Of a DNA stretch of 64,000 nucleotides, positions 1 through 9,824 are shown in pieces. Numbering within the stretch: the first letter of the stretch is position 1; each line of letters begins with the position of its first letter. The stretch spans positions 124,121,900-124,185,899 of the forward strand of contig CM077158.1 of NCBI GenBank assembly GCA_039583875.1, read 5' to 3'. The position numbers and the translations under genes were made by a program. This DNA is from Platanthera guangdongensis (Eukaryota; Streptophyta; Magnoliopsida; Asparagales; Orchidaceae). The notes beneath the pieces are model-generated. The model did no database searches and was not told the DNA's origin. It worked only from the letters and a program-made list of their open reading frames with translations.

Positions 1-735
1 GCTCTTTTCAGCCTACTTGTCCTTGTGATGCTTTTTGTCTTAAGACTTCGTGTGCTCCTTCCTCTTAATTTGATATTCTGCAATGACATGTTCACTCCTA
101 TTGCAACAATAGCAGACAACATTATTCTTAACATGTTTGTTCTACTTAGAGTCATATCTTTCTCTATAGGGGTATTTTATGGACATGTCCTTACTGAAAT
201 AGGTCTTCCTTAATGAGGAGCTTGAAGAGCCCTTATTCTTCTGCTCTCTTCTCATGCTCAACAACTTCTTGAACTACTTTGATAATAGTGTCAGTTCCCC
301 ATCTGATATCTTTTTACCTAAGGAGCTGGGATCTGAGATCTCTGACTCTACAACTCTTCTTGGTGGAGGAGTCTTTTCCTTTCTCCTTCTTGTGGCTTTA
401 GCTCTGAAGGCCACAGTATTCTCTTTTGTGAGAGTTCTGGCAGCATTTTCTTCTGCCTTCCTGGAGTTTTGTTGCATCTCATGGGATAACAACTTCCCAA
501 ATAAATTTTGAGGCAATGTGTTGGCCAAGTTGTCAACTTCTCTGATGGCACAAATCTTGATATATCATTCCTTCTCTGGAGATCTCAAGAACTTGTCATT
601 TAGCTCATAGTTTGTGAACTGTCTGCCATAGGTCATTAGACTGTTCACTATTATGAACTTTTCATAACATTCAGCTATGGTATCTATTGGATCCAATGCC
701 CACAATGTCCAAGATTTGAGGAAGTCAATCTTGTC
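1..735 (-). pseudogene. Sirevirus-type Copia gag fragment
   Basis: Read on the minus strand, this stretch gives broken pieces of a Copia gag protein closely related to the gag at 14038-15039. Shared blocks include YELNDKFLRS, LFGKLLSHEMQ and PPPRRVVESE, in the same order. Near 73-120 there is a CCHC zinc-knuckle remnant (CYCCNRSEHVIAEY) whose last cysteine is replaced by tyrosine. Several stops and frameshifts interrupt the reading, so it cannot make a full capsid protein. The fragment starts in mid-gag near 735 and runs off the left edge, where a polymerase would be expected. Gag would form the virus-like particle and its knuckle would bind element RNA. Neighbour to the right is palindrome-rich non-coding DNA. 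Confidence 0.8.
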
Positions 736-1761
736 AATGATATACATATATTAGTAGATGACAGTGATGCGACAGGTATCCTATGTGGCCAAGTCAGGAA
801 AACTCTTACCTATGATATGGTTTGAGAAATTTGGCTAAGTCCAAATTCGTTGAACTAAGTTTAGAGTTTGTCGAGCTAAGCAAATCGTTCGTCAAAATAA
901 GCTCAGAGTTTTAGAAATTTGGCTAAGTCTAATTTCGTCGAACTGAGTTCAGAGTTCGTCGAGCTGAGCTCATTGTTCGTCGAACTCAGTTCAGCATTCG
1001 TCGAACTCAGTTTAGAGTTGAGTGAGGCTGGCTGAGATAGTCTATGCCTCTAGTTTAAGAGGCAGAAATGTGGCTAAGTCCAAAGGCATCGAGTGAAGGT
1101 CATTCACTCTACGCCATAGCCTCTTAAGTTTTGAGTAACACTCAGCTAGTTAAAGCCAGTACTTTTAAAGAATATAGAAATTTGGCTAATACAGAAAGTA
1201 TTGAGTGAGGCGTGGTCACTCAACGCTCTAAACGTCATGACGCAGAATTTGTTAAAGCAAAAAACATTGAGTGAGGCATGCTCACTCAATGCTGTCAATG
1301 CTTAAGATACTGAGGAAGCAGAAATGGCTATGACAAAAAGCGTTGAGTGAGGCCTTTTCACTCAACGTTCTTAATGTCATACATATAAAAGAGGCTTCTA
1401 AAATTGTTAAGGAAAAAAGCATTGAGTAGTGAAGATAGAATTTTTTTTAATGAGTTTGGCGTTGAGTGAGCCTCACTCACTCAACGCCAAGCTGCAGAAA
1501 GCTAAGAAAGCAAGTTGGCGTTGAGTGAAACTAAATCACTCAACGCCTAGAAACAAATTTATATTTTAAGTAGTTTGGCATAGAGAGATGGTAACTCACT
1601 CAACACCAAGAGACATTAATGCTTTCTAAGTACTTTATCGTTGAGCGAAGCTCATTCACTCAACGCTTATACTACTGATGCTTGAATTTTGACTAAGTCT
1701 TCAGGTGCTGATGTCAGTAAGTCAAAAATTCAACCATATTCAAATTGTTAGCGGTAAAGCC
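736..1761. repeat. Non-coding block of short palindromic words
   Basis: No coding sequence is seen. From about 840 to 1020 there are copies of GTTCGTCGAGCTGAG-like words. From about 1075 to 1660 there are repeated pairs of GCGTTGAGTGA and its reverse complement TCACTCAACGC, usually separated by a few bases, so each pair can fold into a hairpin. TATA-like CATATAAAAGAG lies at about 1382-1393. The block resembles the palindrome arrays in the LTRs of this window and may be the remains of an LTR or of a pol-ORF3 spacer, but I could not find its ends. Confidence 0.6.
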
Positions 1762-2319
1762 TGTAACGCCCTCGATTTTCTGATGTCATTATTTGGTTTG
1801 TTGACATCATAAGTATGACGTCAGGGCGTTACCCTCTTTCGTTTTAATGTCAGCACTGCACCGTTTGTGCGTTTTCGCATTTGTTTGGTCTGATTGACCA
1901 GATTATGGGAATCCTGCTGGAATTAAATGTTTTCCTTGATTTAAAGGATGAGGTTTTTGTGGCCTTGGACTTGTCCAGTCTTGTTGGGATCCGAGCATTT
2001 TGGAGTCTCGACGCGTGTTTGGACCCTTGTGGTGATTTCCTTGCTTGTGAAAGCTTTTGTTGATGGTGTCTCAAGAATGGTACGTCGCATTCTAGGTCTG
2101 TCGTCGCCATAGAATTTGTTTAATTTGGCATGTTTGGGCCTTTGTTTTGAACTATCAGTTACTTGTTCAACAATTTGAACCTGATTATTCCTGTAGATAT
2201 TATACAAGTTGTGTGCCTTGTTCTAATTTTTGGACAGCCCTTTTGATTCTCATGAAGCACCTTGTAGGACTACTTTTCTACGTCAATCAGAGATGTTCGA
2301 CATTATTTTTATGGAACTA

Positions 2320-2925
2320 TTCTGAGCTCGAGGATCATCGAGCAGAGCTCGACGAAGTGTCGAGCTGAGCTCGACGAACGTCGAATGGTTCTGCAATTCT
2401 GGGTTCGAAGAATCTTGCAAAATTCGTCGAACGAAGTTTTCTTCTGTGTTTGACGAATGTAGAGCGGATCTCGACGAACGTCCAGTTGAGCTCGACGAAG
2501 CATCGAGCGGATTTTTCTTCTTCCTGCTTATTTTTGAGAAGTCCTTTCTATACTCGAGTTCTGCCTGGTCATTCTCGAGTGGTGCTCCTCTATTCCCGGG
2601 ATTTTGCTGCCTTGTTCTCGAGAACAGTTTCATTTCTCTCAAGAACAGTTTCATTTCTCTCGGGAATAACTTTTTTTTCTCGAGAACAGCCTTTTCTTCT
2701 AGAGATCAGCCCATTCTTCTCGAGAACTGCTTTTGTGTTCCCGAGAGCAAATCCTTCTTCTCGAGAACAACTCCTATGTTCTCGAGAATAGTACTTCTTC
2801 CCGAGAGCAAATTCTTCTTCTCGAGAACAACTTCTGTGTTCTCAAGAGCAGCCACTTCCTTCTCGAGAACAATTTCTATGTTCTCGAGAGCAACCTATTT
2901 TTCGAGATGTCCAGTTCACCCGAAT
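2320..2925. repeat. Palindrome array in Tekay LTR (TTCTCGAGAA, TCGACGA)
   Basis: About seven exact copies of the 10-base palindrome TTCTCGAGAA, plus decayed versions, lie between about 2610 and 2900. They follow several GAGCTCGACGAA-type words between 2325 and 2510. Spacing is irregular. The array ends roughly 50-70 bases before the TATA box at 2974. Confidence 0.85.
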
Positions 2926-2973
2926 TTCTATGTTTTGCTTAAGTACTGATTAACCTAATAATTGCCCTTAGAA

Positions 2974-2981
2974 TATATATA
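2974..2981 (+). promoter_or_regulatory. Predicted TATA box of the Tekay LTR
   Basis: TATATATA sits just downstream of the palindrome array and upstream of a C/T-rich stretch typical of an LTR transcription start. It is predicted from sequence and position only. Confidence 0.5.
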
Positions 2982-4949
2982 CCTATTTCTTTCCCTTCTT
3001 CACTCTGGACTGACCTTCCTGTTCATCTCCCGAACTAAAGGCGTGAGAGAGAGTTCTTCGTGATTCTTTCGGTGGCCGCCGACGGTACTCTGGTGCTCGA
3101 AATCTTTAACGAAATATAGATCCGAAAAGTTCTCAACGAGAGATACGCCATCGTGGTAAAATCTCCCCCTTTCCTTCAAATTTTCTCGCTTGGGTTTTCA
3201 GCCCTAGCCCTTATTTTCGTCCATTCTTGTTAGATTTAGACTTCCCTCGTCTTCCTTTGTCCCGATCTACATCAAGGAGTGATTTGGTGAATTGTTTCGG
3301 CAAAATCAAGGCAAGTGATGGTTTTTCTCTTCCCCTTCCATTCTTTATCCAGATTTGTAGAAGTTTCTAACTTCTTTCTATCACGAATAATTTATAACTT
3401 GTTGGTTTAAGTGTTGATAAGATCTTTGTCCATTTCCATTTTAATTTCCTGTTCTTAATGTTGGTTACCTAACATTGAAAGTGCCATATATTTTGATGAT
3501 GAGATTAAATATCACTCTTCTTACCATTCCGTAACTTTCATGTAGCATGCATTAGAGTTATTTAGGATTGTAAAATCTTCCTAAAAGTTGATCAACCGAT
3601 TCAATTCTAGAATTGTCTAAGTAGAATCCGATGTGCCATTGTTGACTTGAGATTTCTATCATGGTTTTCTTCTTCGTGGCATTGCCGTGGGGCGAGACAA
3701 GCCACTAGGCCCCGATTAGGTTTTGGTGTACCTCTGAGCTCTAAACCCGGATCATTACGGTGTGTTCCTTTTAGGGTTTTTTGTTACAGGTGTTGTTAGT
3801 GGATGAAACCACCGCCACAATGTTTGATCTCCCTATTAGCACTTTGTGGGGCTCTACCGGGTTTTCTTTGGCATTTGCGGTGTATGGTGGAGTATCCAGT
3901 CTCCCCCACTTTTAGACGGATGAATTGTCTTTGGGGTTGGCTACCCCGCCCGTTTTGATTTTTTTGTGGAGTTGACTACTGGTGGCTATTAGGGGTTTGT
4001 TCCTCATCCTGATGATTTAATCTTGACCTTTTTCCCCTTATGGTCTTGTGAATTTGGGGTGTAGTTATTTTTCGTGGCACTTCACGTAAGTGTTCCCTTT
4101 TTTACTTTTGTACCTTATTGTTGTACCATAATTAAGTATTTTTCCTTTGGTCTTGGGTTGGTACCCATTGACTTTGATTACTTTTGGCTTACTTTATGCC
4201 ATCACTTGTACCATCTTTTTTAGGTGTTCTATCATTGGAATGCCTCAGGTTCAGAGCTGTAGCTGAGTTCGGTGCTAGTTTTGGAGTGCTTGAGCGGCAG
4301 TGTTGGCTGTGGTTGTTGCCTCGCAATAGCGAGGTAGATTGTTGACTATTTTGCTTTACTAGTTCAGTCATACATAGATTTATGTGGGTTCGTGTCAATT
4401 TGTTGATGCCCACAGGACTGTTGTTCTTTTTGGATACTTGCTAGCTGCTTAGTTTTCTTTCGGTGGATGTGGACTACTTGCTCTCTGGGACGTTTTATGT
4501 TAGGATTGCATGACTGTTATTTTCAAGTATAAAAACTACTACTATTACCTCATGCATTGCACCTTTTTTTAAATGTTAAATCACTATATTTAGCTACCGT
4601 AAAAATATAATTTTATTATTATTATAAATTTAGAACTTGCATACCTTGAGGTGTCCTCTAGGGAGCTCTAAGCTCATGTAGGAAGTTTAATCTCATAAAA
4701 GAAGTATTTTCCGTTGCGTATAACTACTTTCTTCGTGGACTAGATGAGCCACTAAGTCGAGGGATATGACTAACTACTATACTCAAATTGATTTCAACGC
4801 AAAATAACTTAAAGAACCTTTCTTCATGGCTAAGTTGGAGTTTTGCCTGAGCGTCCGCAGTTATCCCCAGCTGACGTGTCATCATGACGCGCATTTTTCA
4901 CTTACTCTAATATACTTATTTGGCGGTGAAAAATGCGGGTTGTGACAAT

Positions 4950-4962
4950 TGGAATCAGAGGG
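4950..4962 (+). other. Primer-binding site, tRNA-iMet-like
   Basis: TGGAATCAGAGGG follows the LTR end after two bases. It resembles TGGTATCAGAGC, the complement of the plant initiator-Met tRNA 3' end, with a few mismatches. It marks the LTR/internal boundary. Confidence 0.6.
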
Positions 4963-5619
4963 AGGTTGGTTTGACAAGTTGGTCGAACCAGCCAATCTCG
5001 TTTAGTTTGTTTCCTTGTTTTATTTGCATATACACACCGATGTGTCATCAATACGTCTTAACCAAAGCATAGTCACTACACTCATAGCATGATAAGAAGT
5101 ATACGGGGCTTATTATGTAGTATGGGATGCATAATATGTGTTTGTATATGTATCCACCATAGAAGGCAACATGTGACGGTTAAGTAGTATGGGATGCATA
5201 ACCACCATCACATGCATGCCCATTAGCACGTTTTCTTTTCTCGTTGCATGCGATGTTATGTAGTATGGGATGCATAACATTTCATGTATATGCCGCTCAT
5301 GCATGGATTAAGGCCTTTTTAAAATGCATAGCACTCCATACATAGCATATCATCGCATAAGCATGCGTGCTAAGTTAAGGTTTACATGATTACACATGTA
5401 CACACATAATTTTAATGAAGAATGAAGAATTCATGCATTCATATCATAGGCACATGAGTAAATAGGATGAGAGGATGTCATCCTAAGTAGGACATAACAT
5501 CATTATAAAATCCCAGAGTAAGTTGCAGCATAAGCAAGTGTCTTTATGTATGGTCAAAACTAGTTGAGTGGTTTAGTTGTAAACAAGGATTTTGATGAGT
5601 TGTTTGTTGCCTTTTAGAA

Positions 5620-6618
5620 ATGCAGCCAAAGCGTCCTGCATTGAGGTCGACTCCCTGGTCAGAGGGTGTGTCGTCGGGTGCGCAGAGGGAGGAGTTGATC
5701 GAGAGTTTGCGCCAGAGGAATGAAGCTCTATCGAGTCAGTTAGTTGCGATGCAGTCGCAGATTCAGTCGTTGTTGTTTGCCGCTCCCGTGAAGAAACCCT
5801 TAGCATAAGATTCTGCAGCAGGTTAGGATGGGCCTGCTAATCCTGCTCCTTTGGTACTCCTACTGATGCTACCACCGGAGATGAACCTTATATCACATTT
5901 CCAGCCATTGACACCTCCCACTTATGCCGGGAGTGCTGATTTCTTGGTATTGGATGATTGGATTATCTCTTTGGATGAGATGTTTACGTATTTGGGGATC
6001 ATTGAATCCCAGGAGGTGATGCTTGCGGCATACCAGCTAAAAGGCCTGGCAAAGAGCTGGTGGATTTGAGAAAAGGAAATTTTGGCGGAAGGATGTTCTT
6101 GGGAGTCCTTCAAGACGATGCTACTGAAGAAGTTCTTAACCTCGGTCGAGCAGGACCGATCGATGAGCAATTTCCTGCATTTGAAGCAGAAACAGCTCAT
6201 TGTGAGCGAATATGAGATCGAGTTTAGTAAGCTGAGCAGATTTGTTCCTGATTTTCTGCCTTTATAGGAAGGGAGAGTGAAGTGTTTCCTCGGAGGATTA
6301 AGAAGCGATGTCCAGCAATTGGCATGCGCTTATCGAGCTAAATGCTATGCTGAAGTAGTGGAAGCCGCTTTGAAGGCCAAGGCGAGAAAGGAGAAGAGAA
6401 AAGGTGAGGAGGATGGATGGTCCAAAGCATCTGGCCCTCCTTTGAAGAAGAGAAGTAAGGAAGTATTTAGTTTTTGTGGTCGACCTGGCCACCCTTTTGA
6501 AAGGTGTTTCAAGAGGACTACCACCCTGAAGCAGCAGCAGGTGCTTGCCATCCAAGGTGCACCCAAAGGTGATCTTGTGTGCCCGATCTATGCCCGATCA
6601 TTAAAACAAACAGTATAA
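5620..6618 (+). pseudogene. Gypsy (chromovirus-type) gag, broken
   Basis: Three collinear reading frames (5620-5808, about 5851-6267 and 6277-6618) together cover a Ty3/Gypsy gag. First comes a short N-terminal region rich in Gln/Ser. The capsid-like domain follows, with the plant gag signatures TPPTYAGSAD, LDDWIISLDEMF and LKGLAKSWW, then a block ending SRFVPDFLPL. A basic segment leads to a knuckle, CGRPGHPFERC, with the usual GH core; the sequence upstream supplies a Phe where one cysteine is expected (FSFCGRPGH). In-frame stops occur at about 5806, 6067 and 6266. Gag would build the particle and bind element RNA. The protease should follow, but the sequence switches to Copia at about 6615. 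Confidence 0.8.
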
Positions 6619-8262
6619 ACATTATGAGTTATGTTAGCTACAAGTAATACACTAGTAGTTTTGGCATCAATAATTTTGCAAGTGTTTGTAGATGACTCAA
6701 ATATGATATTTACACCTTTATCACACAATTGGCTAATTTAAATGAGATTGTGCTTAAGTCCATCTACAAACAGAACATTAGAAATATAAAATGCTTTGTT
6801 ACCTATAGTGCCGCTTCCAAGTATTCGTCCTTTGTTATTTTCCGAAAATGTCACCATGCCTCCCTTCTTCTTCTTCAGGCTAAGGAACTTGTCTTTATTT
6901 CCTTTCATGTGCTTGGAGCAACCAGAGTCCAAGTACCATACATTCCTTTTGTCCTTAGCCTGCCAACACGCCTAACAAGAAGATAAGGGTAAAGATTTGG
7001 TTACCCAAGTTGTCCCACCCATACGATAGGTTGAAGACTTTGGTAGTCAGACTTGCAAATTTTTCTTGGAACCTTTCCTCAAACACGAGTTGGATGTATG
7101 ACCAAACTTATGACAGTTTCCACACATATTGTAAGAAGTGGACGCTGCATTTATCGAGTTGCTAGAGCTCTTGCTTGAGGATGGGGATAGCCCTCCAGAA
7201 AATTTAACCTTATCTTTAGATTTGTTAAAGTTGGCCTTAGGCTCGGCATGATAGTGATTTCCGCTCGGTGGTGATGTTGGATTCACGTATCCTAGTCCAA
7301 ATTTCCCAGATCCATGAGACTGTGCTCCCAACATCATATACAATGATTTTTGTCCCATTCCGAATTTTTAGACAGCATAATTGAGATCATGGATCCTTGA
7401 CTTTAAGGAGGTGTTCTCAGTAACTAGAATTATGCACCAATTGGCAAATTGCTTTTTGACTTCCTTTATCTTGGCAAGAGACATTTGAAGTATTTTTTCC
7501 AAGTCATTATTTTCATTGATGAGATTAGTTATTCTCAAGGATGCCTTGGAGAGACTTGCTTTAAGTTCTTCGAACATTGTCATCGAGTGAGGATTCTGTA
7601 GACATTCGATCTTCTCTTTGCCGCTTTTTATTAGTTCATTCTTTAAGTTTTCAAAGTTCTTTTTGAGTTTCTTATTCTCATTTCACATGGACATCTTCTC
7701 AAGAATCACCTTATCTAATTTCTCACATAAATGACCATAAATTTCAAGTTCAGTATATGCGGGTGTAGTTACCTCAGTGTCGCTCTGCATACTGGACTCA
7801 TCGTCGGATTCTTCTTGACTCCTTCCAATGAGGCACAAATTTGCCTCGTCTTCAGAGCTAGAATCTGAGATGCTTGATTTTTCAGATCCTTCTTCATCCC
7901 ATGTGAGCGCCTTAAGCACCTTCTTCTTCCCTTTATGCTGTCTTAGCATTTCCTTTTCTACCTTCTAGAGCCATGGGCAATCCCTCTTTAAGTGCCTAGT
8001 CTTGTCATAGTGATAACACTCAGGCTGGGAATTCTCCTCATCGCTTTTTGCTTCATTCACCGGCTTGGTACACCTTCGGACTTCTCCAGCTCCTCTCTTC
8101 AGGAATTTCTTAAATTGTCCCAGCTTTTTGGGATTCTTCATGAATTCTTTGAACTCCCAAACTTAGAAGCTTTCCTCGTCATCCTCCTCGGATTCTTCAA
8201 CAACCTTTTTCTCCCTTACAGCCCTCAATGTCAGTCCCTTCTTATTTAATTCCCTGGGATAT
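6612..8262 (-). pseudogene. C2 gag C-terminus, protease and pre-integrase, broken
   Basis: On the minus strand, in order: an acidic gag segment (VVEESEEDDEES, about 8190); a first CCHC knuckle (CYHYDKTRHLKRDC, about 8010-7975); a Ser/Asp-rich stretch and coiled-coil-like segments (7949-7368); a second knuckle (CGNCHKFGHTSNSC, about 7125-7085); the aspartic-protease motif MDSGCSKHM (about 6930); and GLKHNLI plus the start of the pre-integrase domain down to 6612. Stops and frameshifts separate the pieces. The two knuckles flanking a coiled coil are also seen in C1. The junction with Gypsy gag at 6612-6618 is abrupt. Confidence 0.75.
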
Positions 8263-9310
8263 TTGAAAGATATGGTAAAGTATTTAGGTCAGTGAGTACC
8301 TCTTGTATGATGGTGGTGGCTTGCTCACTGTCCAGTGTAGAGGGTTCTTCTACAACTGGAGGCTCCCCCTGGCTTTGATCCATGTGGATGGGGCTAGCTT
8401 GTGGTAGCTCCCCCTGGATCTCAGCAATCTCTTGAGGAGCAGGAGTCTTCACTACTGGCTCTTCCTCTTGATCATCAGGAGTGAAAACAACCTGTTCTTC
8501 ACTTCCAGAACTACTTGTGGACACTTGTTCCACAGGAGCTGTCTTCCTTTTCTTCTTTGGAGGAGTATCTTTCTTAGTAACTGTCTTCTCTGGGGTTGGC
8601 ATTTCCTTGGACAACACCCTGTCCCATCTTGAAAAGATCCTTAGATCCATTTTCCTCATGTGGTTTATCTTGCTTCCTGCAGCAGTACTCATTACCTCTG
8701 GTATCACACCAGCTAGGTATAGACTAATGATTCTGCCCAGATTGGGCTTCTTCAGACTTTCTTTAATTTTCTCAAAGACTATCACAGACCAATCAGTTCT
8801 TAGAGTAAAGATAATTCTTGTCATTATATTGAACATGGATGCAGACACTCTGTCATACCCTCCTGGCTTACTGAGTAAGACCTTTCCAACAATCTCAGAC
8901 ATGAACTTTCCTTGATTATTCATGCCTTTCCTGTTAAATACAGATCCTATCTTCATCTTTGGATCAAGTCCACACCAGGTTAGAGCTTCCCTGGTCTTGG
9001 ATGCAGTAATTTCTTCTTCATCCTGAGTTTTTGGTAGCTGGAGCACCTTCCTCAGATTTTTAGGTGAAACCTTGACCTTAGTTCCATGAACTCTGGATTT
9101 GATTCTGTATCCAGATTCATCTACTGCAGCTCCATTAAGGAATTCAAGCACCTCCTTCTTCCATATCTTAGTTGGTTCTGAAACTAAGTACTCTAACCCA
9201 GAGTCGGCGACTAGGGTTACTACGGCCTTGATTTCTTGATCAACATAGTCGAAGGCGCCGCGCACTAGATCATATCCTTCGTTAACGTTCTCCTCAAGCT
9301 TAGGTGCCAT
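8263..9310 (-). pseudogene. ORF3 (env-like) N-terminal part of C1
   Basis: An uninterrupted frame starts with ATG at 9310 and runs to the element end near 8263; a few codons of flanking DNA add an accidental stop at 8246. Its first ~230 residues resemble the ORF3 of E_B (31743-34529) in layout and in motifs around EIVGKVLLS and a following helix-rich segment. I believe this corresponds to the 'putative plant transposon protein' family often seen in the third ORF of Sirevirus-type elements. After it come TPPKKKRKTAP (about residue 250), matching an SV40-type nuclear localisation signal, and a Pro/Glu/Gln-rich tail. I see no signal peptide or membrane helix, so an envelope role is unsupported. 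The C-terminal part is at 17563-19360. Function is unknown. Confidence 0.65.
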
Positions 9311-9380
9311 TAGGGTTTGTAGAATTTGTCTTTAGAAAAGAGAGGGGTCGACACAGTAGGTTTGGTCTCGAAACTTTGAA

Positions 9381-9805
9381 AGCGTGTCGACAAACAAAGA
9401 CAGAACCCTATTTATACCTTTCTGATTTTGAAGATGAACAGGCGGGACAGCTAACTTAAAATGTGTCGACACTGGCAACAAGTGTCGACACTGACTTATA
9501 ATGTCTCGACACATATGTGTCGACACAAGTTTAGTCAACAGATTTTATGTGTCGACACTTGGTTATGTGTCGACACAACATAACTCGACACATTGTCGAG
9601 ACTTTACTTAGAAAATTCTGAGTAAAACATAAGTGTTGACACCATATTGGATGTGTCGACACCTACTTGTCATGTGTCGACACTAACATTCTGAAGTGTC
9701 GACACCAACATCCTGGATGTGTCGACACCTTTTTCCATGAAGTGTGGACACCACTATTCTGTGTCGACATAGACTTGTCTATGTGTCGACACTTTTTTAC
9801 TTAGC
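9381..9805. repeat. GTGTCGACAC palindrome array in the C1 pol-ORF3 spacer
   Basis: About ten exact or near-exact copies of GTGTCGACAC, with decayed forms such as TGTCTCGACAC, separated by 10-40 bases. The same word makes up the array in the C1 LTR (16195-17130), although this spacer is not LTR sequence. Confidence 0.9.
9406..9418 (-). promoter_or_regulatory. Predicted TATA box upstream of C1 ORF3
   Basis: On the minus strand GGTATAAATAGGG lies about 96 bases before the ORF3 ATG at 9310 and directly downstream of the GTGTCGACAC array (9381-9800). This matches the array-then-TATA layout of the C1 LTR. It suggests ORF3 has its own promoter. Predicted only. Confidence 0.55.
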
Positions 9806-9824
9806 CAATTTTAATTCTGTAAAC

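Larger units (their letters stand above)
1762..4947 (+). repeat. 5' LTR of the Tekay/Del-like Gypsy element
   Basis: It begins TGTAACGCCCTCG and ends GGGTTGTGACA, giving TGT...ACA ends, directly before a tRNA-iMet-like PBS. The first 70 bases contain an inverted pair, GTAACGCCCT and AGGGCGTTAC. U3 carries a palindrome array (about 2340-2925), then a TATA box at 2974. The remainder is leader and U5 with no coding content. ORFs seen across 2283-2950 are products of the palindromes. The 3' LTR is absent, so the left boundary rests on the TG end and the PBS only. Confidence 0.65.
1762..6618 (+). mobile_element. Truncated Tekay/Del-like Gypsy element
   Basis: The element consists of a long 5' LTR, a primer-binding site and a gag region, all on the plus strand. 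It stops abruptly at about 6612-6618, where a minus-strand Copia remnant begins. Protease, reverse transcriptase, RNase H, integrase and 3' LTR are missing. The very long LTR (about 3.2 kb), the iMet-type PBS and the single knuckle-bearing gag fit the Del/Tekay chromovirus group. The chromodomain that would settle this lies in the missing part. Confidence 0.65.

Noticed and set aside
2283..2949. ORFs of 110-167 codons on both strands
   Set aside because: They lie in the Tekay LTR over CTCGAG/TCGACGA words and have no known domain.
8246..8262. Natural C-terminus of ORF3 at the stop 8246
   Set aside because: The last codons are host C2 sequence beyond the junction; the stop is accidental.
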